From Symmachiella macrocystis (GTDB lineage Bacteria > Planctomycetota > Planctomycetia > Planctomycetales > Planctomycetaceae), in contig NZ_SJPP01000001.1 in the NCBI RefSeq assembly GCF_007860075.1, positions 3,383,490 to 3,447,489 on the forward strand: a stretch of 64,000 bases of DNA, in the 5' to 3' direction. This document shows positions 35,541 to 43,117 of the stretch, in pieces (within the stretch, counting starts at the first letter, position 1; each line of letters opens with the position of its first letter). Both the position numbers and the translations under genes were made by a program. Under the pieces are notes generated by a model. It ran no database searches. It was given only the letters and a program-made list of their open reading frames with translations, and was not told the DNA's origin.

Positions 35541-36749
35541 ATGAGCGCTTTGGCAGCATATCCAACCTTGCCATTGCCGGCCTACAAGTCCAAGTTGCAA
35601 ATCGTTGAGGACGAATCCGGTCTGCACGTACGCCGCCGCGTTGGGTCGAACGGCATCGTGGTTTTTCTTTCCCTGTGGTGGCTGTTTTGGACATTTGGTT
35701 GCGGCGTTCTAGTTTTTCTGTTGATTGATCATCCGTCGTGGGGAACGGTATTATTTGCGATACCATTCTTCGCCCTCTGGGTAGGGACGCCATTCCTCAT
35801 CCGCTGCGAAATGTGGGGTATGGAAGAGTTGGTTCTCGGCGAAGTCGCACTTTCGTACCGTAAAGGCGTTCGGAAGTTTGCTAGACAATGGACAGTTCCT
35901 CGGGTGGATATCCGCCGTGTGTGCATCGTTTTTGGCGATCTTCGCAACTCGGAAAACGAGCTAGAGCTATACGGTCTTTTGATTAAGACGCACGGAGAAT
36001 CATTTATTTTTGCTGACGGCGCGCAATTGCCTGAATGTAAAACAATCCTTGAAATCTTGGCCGAGCGTTTGGAACAGGCGGACCGCGACGGTGACGAAAT
36101 CGTCGATTGGGATCAGCGTCATATCGCCCCGGAAGACGTTGAGATAGTGGGGATCAGCGACGTCCCGCGAAGTCAGCCCGACGGAAGCCGCATCTGCTGC
36201 GCTCAAGCCGACGACACCTCGCAATTTACGTCGCTTCCCAATTCGCGGCGAGAAATCGTCCTGGCTGTGGTCGGCGTGGCATTTTTGAACTTGTTTTGGA
36301 ACGGAATTGTGGGGGTGTTTATTTACAAATTGATTACCGATTTTGAATGGTTGCTATTCTTTTTTCTCATCCCGTTTGAAGTGATTGGCGTCTCATTGAT
36401 TGGTTATTTTGTGTGGATGCTGTTGACTCCTTGGAAGAGCGTCTCGTATGCATTCACGTCCCACAATATCGGCCGCCGTTTTCGGCTGGGGCGATTCCGT
36501 CGCGATCGATACTACGACGCCGGCCGTCTCAATCGAATTGAACTTCGCTGGACCGACAATCCACAAGTGCTAGGCGATAGGGACAAGCACTCTTTTCACG
36601 AACTCGGTGATGATTCGCCATGTTCGCTCGCATTCGTCGACAACGACAACCGTGACACGTTGGAAATTTTTAGTCTCACCGAAGCCGAGGCCCGGTGGAT
36701 GGCCGATGTGTTATTGCGGGGGTATCATGGCGACTGGTTTGAAAACTGA
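35541..36749 (+). CDS. Membrane protein with two similar halves
   Basis: 402 aa. Each half has a helical hairpin followed by a cytoplasmic beta domain: helices about 38-75 (VVFLSLWWLFWTFGCGVLVF and following) then VLGEVALSYRKGVRKFARQW; and helices about 235-290 (AVVGVAFLNLFWNGIVGVFI and following) then YAFTSHNIGRRFRLGRFRRD. The arrangement suggests an internal duplication of a two-helix plus bacterial-PH-like unit. Family not recognised. Ends in AEARWMADVLLRGYHGDW. The old yellow enzyme gene starts 33 bp downstream on the same strand. Confidence 0.7.
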   Translation: MSALAAYPTLPLPAYKSKLQIVEDESGLHVRRRVGSNGIVVFLSLWWLFWTFGCGVLVFLLIDHPSWGTVLFAIPFFALWVGTPFLIRCEMWGMEELVLGEVALSYRKGVRKFARQWTVPRVDIRRVCIVFGDLRNSENELELYGLLIKTHGESFIFADGAQLPECKTILEILAERLEQADRDGDEIVDWDQRHIAPEDVEIVGISDVPRSQPDGSRICCAQADDTSQFTSLPNSRREIVLAVVGVAFLNLFWNGIVGVFIYKLITDFEWLLFFFLIPFEVIGVSLIGYFVWMLLTPWKSVSYAFTSHNIGRRFRLGRFRRDRYYDAGRLNRIELRWTDNPQVLGDRDKHSFHELGDDSPCSLAFVDNDNRDTLEIFSLTEAEARWMADVLLRGYHGDWFEN

Positions 36750-36782
36750 TGATTCGTTCTCCCCAAACATTGATATCCCTCC

Positions 36783-38216
36783 ATGGCTCGCTTTTTCAAG
36801 TACAAGTCCCCCAGTGACGTGACCGCCGATGCCGCGACGTTGGGGTATGACATTCCCGCCACCGAAGACCTTGCGCCGTTGTTTCAGCCGGTCGCGGTTG
36901 GTGACCGCACCGTGGGCAATCGGTTCGCGATTCATCCGATGGAGGGTTGCGACGGCACGTTGGATGGGCATCCCGATGAGTTGACCTATCGGCGGTACCT
37001 GCGCTTCGGCGCCGGCGGCGCGAAATTGATCTGGGGCGAGGCGACCGCGATCGCTGACGACGGGCGAATGAATTCGCGGCAGTTGTTGATCAATGACGCG
37101 AATGCCGCTGGGTTGGAAAATATGCTCGCCGATTGCCGGGCAGCGCATCGTGAATCGGTTGGCGACGATGCCGATTTGTTGCTCGGTCTGCAACTGACGC
37201 ATTCGGGACGATTTAGTTTTCGCAAACCAAAAATCGCCTGCCATGACCCAATCCTCGATCCGATCACGCTGGATAAATCGACCGGGAAATTTATCGATGC
37301 GTCGTATCCGGTGCTGACCGATGACGATTTGAAACAGATTGAAGATCAATACTTGGCAGCAGCGCGGCTGGCGGCCAAGGTGGGTTGTGATTTCATCGAC
37401 CTCAAACAATGCCACCGCTATTTGCTGTCGGAATTGTTGGGGGCGAAGCATCGTCCGGGCGAATATGGCGGGAGCTTTGAGAATCGGACGCGGTTGATTC
37501 GCAATATCACCCAGCGGATTGCGGCGGAACTGCCGGAGCTGATCCTGGCGACGCGGTTCAATGCCTACGATGGGATTCCCTATCGTTCGAGAGCCGAGGA
37601 CAAAATCGGCGAGCCGTATCCTCACGAGTTGCCGTTACAGGTCGCCTTTGGAACCAACCCGCAGAATCATCGCAAGGAACAGCTCGACGAACCGGTGCAG
37701 TTGGCGGAGAATATGAAGCAATGGGGCATGAAATTGCTGAGTGTTTCGATGGGCAATCCTTATGCGAATCCGCACATTGTGCGTCCAGCAGAATTTCCGC
37801 CGGTGGATGGTTATCACTCGCCCGAACATCCATTGGACGGCATTGCGCGGCATTTTCGCATCGCGCAGCGGATCCAACAAACTGTCGGTGAGGTCCCTGT
37901 CGTGGGGAGCGGATACAGTTGGCTGCAGGATTTCGCCCCGCACGTCGGCGCCGCCAACGTGGCCAACGGCAGCATTGCCTTCGTGGGCTTCGGCCGGGCA
38001 ACGTTGTCGCATCCCGATTTCGTCAAAACGATTCAAGAGACCGGAAGTCTCAATCGCAAGAAGGTCTGTCGCACATTTTCGTATTGCACGAATTTGATGC
38101 GCGCCAAGCACAACAAACTCGGCCAGTATGCAACCGGCTGCCCGCCGTTTGATAAGGAAGTCTACGGGCCGCTCTGGGACGAAGTGAAACAGTCGACCGA
38201 TTCACGAGATGCCTAG
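36783..38216 (+). CDS. NADH:flavin oxidoreductase / old yellow enzyme family
   Basis: 477 aa. FMN-binding TIM barrel: NRFAIHPMEGCDG, GAGGAKLIWGEATAI, LQLTHSGRFSF and the substrate-pair region DFIDLKQCHRYLLSELLG (in place of the more usual H-x-A-H-GYL), then YGGSFENRTRL and PVVGSGYSW. A short C-terminal cysteine-bearing segment (CRTFSYCTNLMRAKH, then CPPFDKE) recalls 2,4-dienoyl-CoA reductases, but a full Fe-S and FAD domain is absent. Probably reduces an activated C=C bond. Directly follows the duplicated membrane protein. Confidence 0.87.
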   Translation: MARFFKYKSPSDVTADAATLGYDIPATEDLAPLFQPVAVGDRTVGNRFAIHPMEGCDGTLDGHPDELTYRRYLRFGAGGAKLIWGEATAIADDGRMNSRQLLINDANAAGLENMLADCRAAHRESVGDDADLLLGLQLTHSGRFSFRKPKIACHDPILDPITLDKSTGKFIDASYPVLTDDDLKQIEDQYLAAARLAAKVGCDFIDLKQCHRYLLSELLGAKHRPGEYGGSFENRTRLIRNITQRIAAELPELILATRFNAYDGIPYRSRAEDKIGEPYPHELPLQVAFGTNPQNHRKEQLDEPVQLAENMKQWGMKLLSVSMGNPYANPHIVRPAEFPPVDGYHSPEHPLDGIARHFRIAQRIQQTVGEVPVVGSGYSWLQDFAPHVGAANVANGSIAFVGFGRATLSHPDFVKTIQETGSLNRKKVCRTFSYCTNLMRAKHNKLGQYATGCPPFDKEVYGPLWDEVKQSTDSRDA

Positions 38217-38235
38217 CTGCGTGATCGCCAAAAGT

Positions 38236-38327
38236 TTACCACGGAGGCACGGAGCGGGAAGGACACGTGTGTGAAACGCGGGCCAACGACTTCTATCCGT
38301 GTTAATCCGTGTTAATCCGTGGCTAAG
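38236..38327. repeat. Composite repeat remnant between convergent genes
   Basis: Left end TTACCACGGAGGCACGGAG (38236-38254) matches the ends of the 15645 and 33571 elements. The right end is a triple ATCCGTG-type direct repeat (ATCCGTGTTAATCCGTG, then TTAATCCGTGGCTAAG) at 38295-38327 and resembles the 11236 arm. The two ends do not pair with each other, so this looks like a hybrid of two families. It sits between the old yellow enzyme and the convergent squalene-cyclase-like gene. Confidence 0.65.
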
Positions 38328-38339
38328 TTTTTTCAGAAC

Positions 38340-39365
38340 TCAACGCTGGTAAATCGGCAAGAAGCCGTTCTCGAGTTGTAGGATGGTGGCGTTGATTGCG
38401 GTGGTGTAGACCGGTCCCACGTGCCCTTCTTTCCAGCTGCCGTCGGCTGATTGGCGGCGGAGAATGGTGTTGCTTAGGTCGCGGATGTATTTGTTCCATT
38501 CCTTACCGTCCAGCCGATACATCACCTGTGCGTAATAATAGTGCGCGTAATGCCAATGGCCGAAGGAGCGGGAGGAACCGCCGGTGACGGTGAGGTTCTT
38601 TTTGCAATAGGCCAGCAGCCGCTTTGTGTATTCCGACTCGTACTCGCCGGAATTGAACATGCAGGCCAATGCGGCGGCTGTGATGGGGGGACGGGCTCCG
38701 CCGCCGCGAATGGAGTATTGCACGCCCCCTTCTTTGGTCGTGCATTTTTCGATGTAGGTCACCGCCTTGTCGATGATCTCCTTGGGGACGGGAATCCCGG
38801 CATTGCGACAGGCCCGCAAGCCCTGCACTTGCGTGATACAGGTTGAACCTTCGTCAAAATCGTTACCGTCACGCGCGGAGACGTAACCCCAACCGCCCGA
38901 TTTGGTTTGTGCTTTGCCGCAAAAATCGACAGCTTTGGTGAGGACGTATTTGAGTTCCTCGCGGCGCTGTTCCTTCTCTTCTTCGCCGAACACCTGCGAC
39001 AAAAACAGCATGGAGAATCCGTGGCCGTACATATAGTGGTAATCGTTTTGGTAGCCGATCAAGCCGTTCTTGCGGGAACGCTCTATGAGATAGTCGACGG
39101 CCAATTGAATCTGCCGGGAATATTTTCCGCGCGTGGTGGTCGAACCTTCGCACAACAAGGCATTTCCCGCCAGGGCGGTCATGGCAACACGGTATTGGGA
39201 ATGTTGGGCTTCCCAATAACCCTGCGGCCGTTGTTCGCGGGCGAGATAATCCAAGGCACGTTGGACAGCACCGGCCACTTTGGGGTCGGTTTTCCGTGCT
39301 GCTTGAGATTCGGCTCCAGATGCCAATACGAGGCAAAATAAAGTGAGTGCAAGTACGCGGTTCAT
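38340..39365 (-). CDS. Secreted prenyltransferase/squalene-cyclase-repeat protein
   Basis: 341 aa from ATG 39365; a GTG eight codons upstream is weaker. Signal peptide (MNRVLALTLFCLVLASG, cleavage near ESQAA). Mature part is an alpha/alpha toroid with QW/PFTB-type repeats: LDYLAREQRPQGYWEA, AVDFCGKAQTKSGGWGYVSA, SCITQVQGLRACRNAGI, TTKEGGVQYSIRGG, LRRQSADGSWKEGHVGPVYT. Catalytic Asp-rich motif of true squalene-hopene cyclases (DDTA) is absent, so it is a structural relative, common in planctomycete secretomes, perhaps binding polysaccharide or protein. Confidence 0.85.
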   Translation of the reverse strand: MNRVLALTLFCLVLASGAESQAARKTDPKVAGAVQRALDYLAREQRPQGYWEAQHSQYRVAMTALAGNALLCEGSTTTRGKYSRQIQLAVDYLIERSRKNGLIGYQNDYHYMYGHGFSMLFLSQVFGEEEKEQRREELKYVLTKAVDFCGKAQTKSGGWGYVSARDGNDFDEGSTCITQVQGLRACRNAGIPVPKEIIDKAVTYIEKCTTKEGGVQYSIRGGGARPPITAAALACMFNSGEYESEYTKRLLAYCKKNLTVTGGSSRSFGHWHYAHYYYAQVMYRLDGKEWNKYIRDLSNTILRRQSADGSWKEGHVGPVYTTAINATILQLENGFLPIYQR

Positions 39366-39848
39366 CCAAGGGACCTCGCTGAGGAACACAAAACGGCGGG
39401 TGAGTTTTGTCCTCTTGCGGACACCCTCCCTAGTTAATGGTAGCTAGAAGCCTGATTCTCTCAAGCCCGGTTTGACCTGTGAGGTGGGAATCGGCCTAAA
39501 AGGGAGCGAATTGTGTGCTGCGAAATTCGCTCCGAATGGTTTAGCGAATCGGGGCGCAGTTCAATGAGATAGGGTCGCGCCGATTGCACGTATTCCGGAG
39601 GATATCCGTGCATGGAGAGATCGCGACAATCGAAATAATCGTCCCATCGCTAGCGGGATTCGCCCGATTACGGTCCGATCTCAATATTCGATGTGCCTGG
39701 ATTCGTCAGATCGCCGAAAAAAACTACGTCTTACCCGAAATGACTTGATGGGCGACAAAAAATCCTCAAACCCAATGGCGTGATTCGCCTCCTGTGAACC
39801 GAGGGTGTCGCTCACGTTCGCATTAGCAAAATTAGGAGATGCTCTGAT
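39366..39848. other. 483-bp divergent intergenic region
   Basis: Upstream region shared by the squalene-cyclase-like gene (minus) and the CCAP cysteine-rich gene (plus). A perfect 10-bp inverted repeat sits at 39503-39533. The ribosome-binding site AGGAGAT of the CCAP gene lies 8 bases before its ATG at the right end. No other gene is supported. Confidence 0.5.
39503..39533. promoter_or_regulatory. Perfect 10-bp inverted repeat GGAGCGAATT / AATTCGCTCC
   Basis: Arms at 39503-39512 and 39524-39533 with 11-base spacer, between divergent genes. AT-rich inner ends and no U-tract favour a dimeric regulator site. Distance to the CCAP start is about 316 bp and to the squalene-cyclase-like start about 138 bp. 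Confidence 0.4.
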
Positions 39849-40334
39849 ATGAAGTGGATGACCTTTACTGCGGCATTGATGATCTGTTGTGCCATCACGA
39901 GCCAAGCCGACGCCGGCTTGTTCGGTAAGCACAAAAATCGTTGTTGTGCCCCCCAAGCTTCGTGCTGTGCGCCCGCGCCTTCATGCTGTGCCCCCGCGGC
40001 CGCCTGCTGTGCTCCGGCTCCCACGACTTGCTGCGCCCCGACGACCTGCTGTGCTCCGGTTGATTGCTGCAACAGCTGCTGCTGCAAAAAGAAAAAGTGC
40101 GGTTGGTTCAAAAAGATGTGCCGTAAGTTCAAGAAGAAAAAGTGCTGCAACAGCTGCTGTGCCCCGGCCTGCTGTGCCCCGGCCTGCTGTGCCCCGGCTC
40201 CGACAACTTGCTGTGCTCCGGCTGCCTGTGCACCGGCTCCGGCGACTTGCTGTGCTCCGGCCGCTCCCAGCTGCTGTGCCCCGGCTCCGGCCAACTGCTG
40301 TGCCCCGGCTGCCGCTGGCTGCTGTGCTCCCTAG
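39849..40334 (+). CDS. Secreted cysteine-rich CCAP-repeat protein
   Basis: 161 aa; signal peptide about 22 residues (cleavage near SQADAG). The mature chain of 139 residues has 38 Cys (27 percent), mostly as CC pairs in 14 copies of CCAP with varied Ala/Pro/Ser/Thr linkers. A central basic block ([20 protein letters not shown]) splits two repeat arms. Start supported by AGGAGAT 8 bases upstream. Possible roles: dense disulfide-linked wall or appendage material, or metal binding. The repeats are also visible in the DNA as 15-bp tandem units at 40155-40199. Confidence 0.85.
   Translation: MKWMTFTAALMICCAITSQADAGLFGKHKNRCCAPQASCCAPAPSCCAPAAACCAPAPTTCCAPTTCCAPVDCCNSCCCKKKKCGWFKKMCRKFKKKKCCNSCCAPACCAPACCAPAPTTCCAPAACAPAPATCCAPAAPSCCAPAPANCCAPAAAGCCAP
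40155..40199. repeat. Tandem 15-bp repeats inside the CCAP gene
   Basis: Three near-identical units of TGCTGTGCCCCGGCC (40155-40169, 40170-40184, 40185-40199) encode CCAPA. This part of the gene can expand or contract by slippage in frame. Confidence 0.85.
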
Positions 40335-40819
40335 TTGACTGATTGGTTGATCGGATACAAAGCTGCCGGCTGGGATGAACATCCTGAGTGCTGCAAACCA
40401 AATCGGCTGCTTTGCGAACGTGAGTAGAATGCCTGGGGAGGAAAGCAATCGTGCCTTCCTTCCCAGGAACTCATCGCCAAATCCGCCAAACCAACTGATT
40501 GCGAAAATCACAACACAATTGACGCCGATGATCGACAGAGATTGAGTTTTCGCAGATGAATTGTATTGTCAAGAAGCGCCCGCATTGTCGGGCGTTTCTT
40601 GCTGCGCGGTGGGAATAAAACGCAGTCCAATTTCCACACCCTCCCGTCAACGTCACTTCACCCCTCCCGACGCGATTCTTGCGTCTGCAAGTTGTGGATC
40701 TCTATTGATCCTGGCACAAAAACTGCACTGCTCATCCCGCCTCTCGATTGTGCATGCGGAGCTTAGCAGTATTCTCCGCTTGTCGAATCTCTCTCAAAAT
40801 TCCAGCGGGCCCGAACACG
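40335..40819. other. 485-bp intergenic stretch with hairpin and terminator
   Basis: Follows the CCAP gene. Contains a strong hairpin with arms 40433-40446 and 40455-40468 (CCTGGG ... CCCAGG, two mismatches) and an intrinsic terminator at 40573-40600. The long 3' region suggests a stable trailer or a separate small RNA; no protein gene is visible. Confidence 0.5.
40573..40600 (+). terminator. Intrinsic terminator
   Basis: GAAGCGCCCG-CATTGT-CGGGCGTTTC with one G:U pair, U-rich tail TTTCTT overlapping the 3' arm. About 240 bp after the CCAP stop; probably ends its transcript or that of a non-coding RNA. Confidence 0.72.
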
Positions 40820-41029
40820 ATGACCTCTCCCATGACCGACGCCGAATTGGCGGAAATCAAACATCTCCTCGAGACTGCCTATTGCAACCCCTTGTGGCGC
40901 AAACATGTTTTGTCGCTCATCGCCGAAGTGGACCGTTTGAAATCAATGGAAGAGGCCAACGATGAGGATTCGCGATCCTCGGGGACCGACGATCGTCACG
41001 ACTTCTTAAATGACACGATCTTTCTCTAG
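40820..41029 (+). CDS. Small acidic hypothetical protein, 69 aa
   Basis: ATG 40820 (MTSPMTDAELAEIKHLLETA); ATG 40832 is an alternative. Helical first half with LLETAYCNPLWRKHVLSLIA and IAEVDRLKSMEE, acidic tail. No family recognised. Its composition (KHLLETA, LIAEVDRL) resembles short planctomycete orphans of unknown role. Stands alone, convergent with the SpoIIE-like gene 178 bp away. Confidence 0.55.
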   Translation: MTSPMTDAELAEIKHLLETAYCNPLWRKHVLSLIAEVDRLKSMEEANDEDSRSSGTDDRHDFLNDTIFL

Positions 41030-41207
41030 TCGCCGCGTTGACTAAGCGCCGGTAGTTTGTAAAAACGACGTACTGCGCGACGATGGATTTTGGCGTTTTT
41101 TACATTCGATTCGCGATCTAAGATGCGGCCCGTGTTTGACGCAAAAATACGGAGCAAAATCGGTGGATGTAGAATGCTCTTTGAGTCGGCTGTGTCTCCG
41201 TGGTGCC

Positions 41208-42281
41208 TCAGCGGAATTTGACAACCACGGCGGTATTGTCATCTTTTTGAGTGCTGCTGGCGGAAAAATCATCGGCAGCTTTGAAGATGGTTTCAACCAC
41301 CTCTAAAGCTGGACGGTCACGACTTTGTCGTGCCACTTCGAAGAGTCGCTCCTCGCCGAACAGTGTGCCCTCAGAATCAGTTGTCTCCAAAATTCCGTCG
41401 GTCACCAGTAACATGAGATCGCCGCGTCCCAGGTGAATCGGCTGGGAGTTGTTTATCACGGCGTTTTCGTCAATGCCCAATGCGATGCCGGTGGGGCTAA
41501 GGACCTGCCCTTCGCCGTTGGCCCGTAGTAGATAGGCATTGTGCCCGGCACTGGTGTATGTTGTTGTCGAGGATCCTGATTCCAGCCGCGCCATGAAGAT
41601 AGTTACGAAGCGTCCTTCTTCGACATCCTGGGCGACGGCATGGTTGGCCAGTGTCAGGATCTCGCCGATGTCATTGCGAGTTTGGGCCAAGGACCGAAGA
41701 AACGCCCGCGTTTCGGACATCAACAACGCAGGACCGATGCCATGTCCGCTGACGTCAGCCACGACTACGATGTGGCTGCCGTCGTGCATGGGGATGTAAT
41801 CGAAATAATCTCCGCTGGCCCACTCGGCCGGCTTCGATGCCCCGGCAACGTCGTAGTCTTTGATGTCGGGCGGTTCGTCGGGAAATAGGTTTTCCTGAAT
41901 TTGCCGAGCGATGCGCAGCTCGTCTTCATTCCGCCGGACAACCTGCTCCAGCCGTTTTTTATCGCGTCTCAGCAACGCATCCGCCTTGTGGAGTTCAACA
42001 AATAGCGGTTCAATGAGGGCGATTCCAGCCACGAGCAAGATCGACACCAATAGGCTGATCAGGCTTTCGGTCCAAAATGCGGCGTCGGCCTCTGCATCAG
42101 CAAGTCGCTCGCCCCACGTGCTGACCAGGCTCGTACCACGGCCGATGGTCATCACGATGGCAGCTGCGGAGATAAATATCCATGCGGACCGGCGGCGGTA
42201 CAATTGATTCAGCCGCAACGCCAAGCCGGCGGCCGTCAATTGGGCAATCACGCTAAGGATCAAGACAAGTTTTACGGCCAT
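41208..42281 (-). CDS. Membrane-bound PP2C-type (SpoIIE/RsbU) serine phosphatase
   Basis: 357 aa. Two to three N-terminal helices (about 1-22, 32-52, 70-90), a coiled-coil linker (LLRRDKKRLEQVVRRNEDEL), then the SpoIIE domain from LRIARQIQENLFPDEPPDI: ASGDYFDYI, VVADVSGHGIGPALLMSE, TYTSAGHNAYLLR, LVTDGILETTDSEG, and the metal Asp near QKDDNTAVVV. Such enzymes dephosphorylate anti-sigma-factor antagonists in partner-switching pathways. No antagonist or anti-sigma gene is adjacent, so the target is unknown. Membrane attachment suggests an envelope signal. Confidence 0.9.
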   Translation of the reverse strand: MAVKLVLILSVIAQLTAAGLALRLNQLYRRRSAWIFISAAAIVMTIGRGTSLVSTWGERLADAEADAAFWTESLISLLVSILLVAGIALIEPLFVELHKADALLRRDKKRLEQVVRRNEDELRIARQIQENLFPDEPPDIKDYDVAGASKPAEWASGDYFDYIPMHDGSHIVVVADVSGHGIGPALLMSETRAFLRSLAQTRNDIGEILTLANHAVAQDVEEGRFVTIFMARLESGSSTTTYTSAGHNAYLLRANGEGQVLSPTGIALGIDENAVINNSQPIHLGRGDLMLLVTDGILETTDSEGTLFGEERLFEVARQSRDRPALEVVETIFKAADDFSASSTQKDDNTAVVVKFR

Positions 42282-42574
42282 GGAGCGACGCTTTCATGCT
42301 CAACAACATCGTGCCGATCACGAGAAACCCTGGCGAGCATGTTCACGCGATTTACGTGGTTTGCGAGCGGCCAGACATATGTCATTCAGTCCCCAACTCG
42401 CCTAAACTAGTCGTTTGAGAGCGCATCATAGCGAGTGCCTTGGGCGATGAACAGTTGGCCGCCGTGCGATTTTTGGGTCGTTTTATCTCGGGGGACATCA
42501 GCGATAATGACGCATTCAGGACGGCGATTATCGCGACCGGCAGGGACTCATTGCGGAGAACTCTCTACGGCAAA

Positions 42575-43054
42575 TCAACTCGTCTGCTCTGGATAAAACA
42601 TCATAACGAGCCATTCTGCGACCAGTGCGGGTTTGTCTTCTCCCTCGATTTCGATGGTGTTTTCTGTTTTGACCAAGATACGTGATTCGCCGCGCGGCGT
42701 GACATCCAAGAGCCGGATGTGGCAGCGAATGCGTTTGCCGACTCGGACCGGAGCCATCATCCGCAGACGGTCAAATCCGTAGTTGATGCCGAATTGCGCG
42801 CCCTCGGGATAATCCTGACCGGCAGCCTGCCGTGACAAGTGCGTCAGCATCGCGATTGTCCAAAATCCGAAAGCGATCGTTCCGCCAAACGGGCTATCGC
42901 GGGCCGCCCGCTCCGGATCGGTGTGTAGCCAATCCTCGTCACCGGTGGCGCGTCCGAATTGGTTGATGTTCTCTTGCTCTGCGGTATGCCAATCAGAAAC
43001 CAACTGGGATTCATAAAATTGGCGGATCTCTTCCACGCGTTGTTGCTGGCTCAT
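42575..43054 (-). CDS. MaoC-like (R)-specific enoyl-CoA hydratase
   Basis: 159 aa from ATG 43054 (a TTG 15 codons upstream is less likely). Hot-dog fold with the hydratase-2 motif: FGRATGDEDWLHTDPERAAR followed by SPFGGTIAFGFWTIAMLTHL, and a C-terminal ESRILVKTENTIEIEGED strand. The Asp/His dyad (GDED, LHTD) adds water to trans-2-enoyl-CoA giving the R-3-hydroxy form. It lies 63 bp after the AMP-ligase gene on the same strand, so the two likely act in one acyl-CoA pathway. Confidence 0.88.
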   Translation of the reverse strand: MSQQQRVEEIRQFYESQLVSDWHTAEQENINQFGRATGDEDWLHTDPERAARDSPFGGTIAFGFWTIAMLTHLSRQAAGQDYPEGAQFGINYGFDRLRMMAPVRVGKRIRCHIRLLDVTPRGESRILVKTENTIEIEGEDKPALVAEWLVMMFYPEQTS

Positions 43055-43117
43055 TGGCGTTGCTCGATTGATAGAATTCTGAACTTCTCCCCGATCCAAC
43101 TTCAGGCGGGACGGCGT

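Noticed and set aside
40155-40199. Regularly spaced repeats suggestive of a CRISPR array
   Set aside because: Repeats are contiguous 15-bp coding units for CCAPA without spacers, inside a signal-peptide gene.
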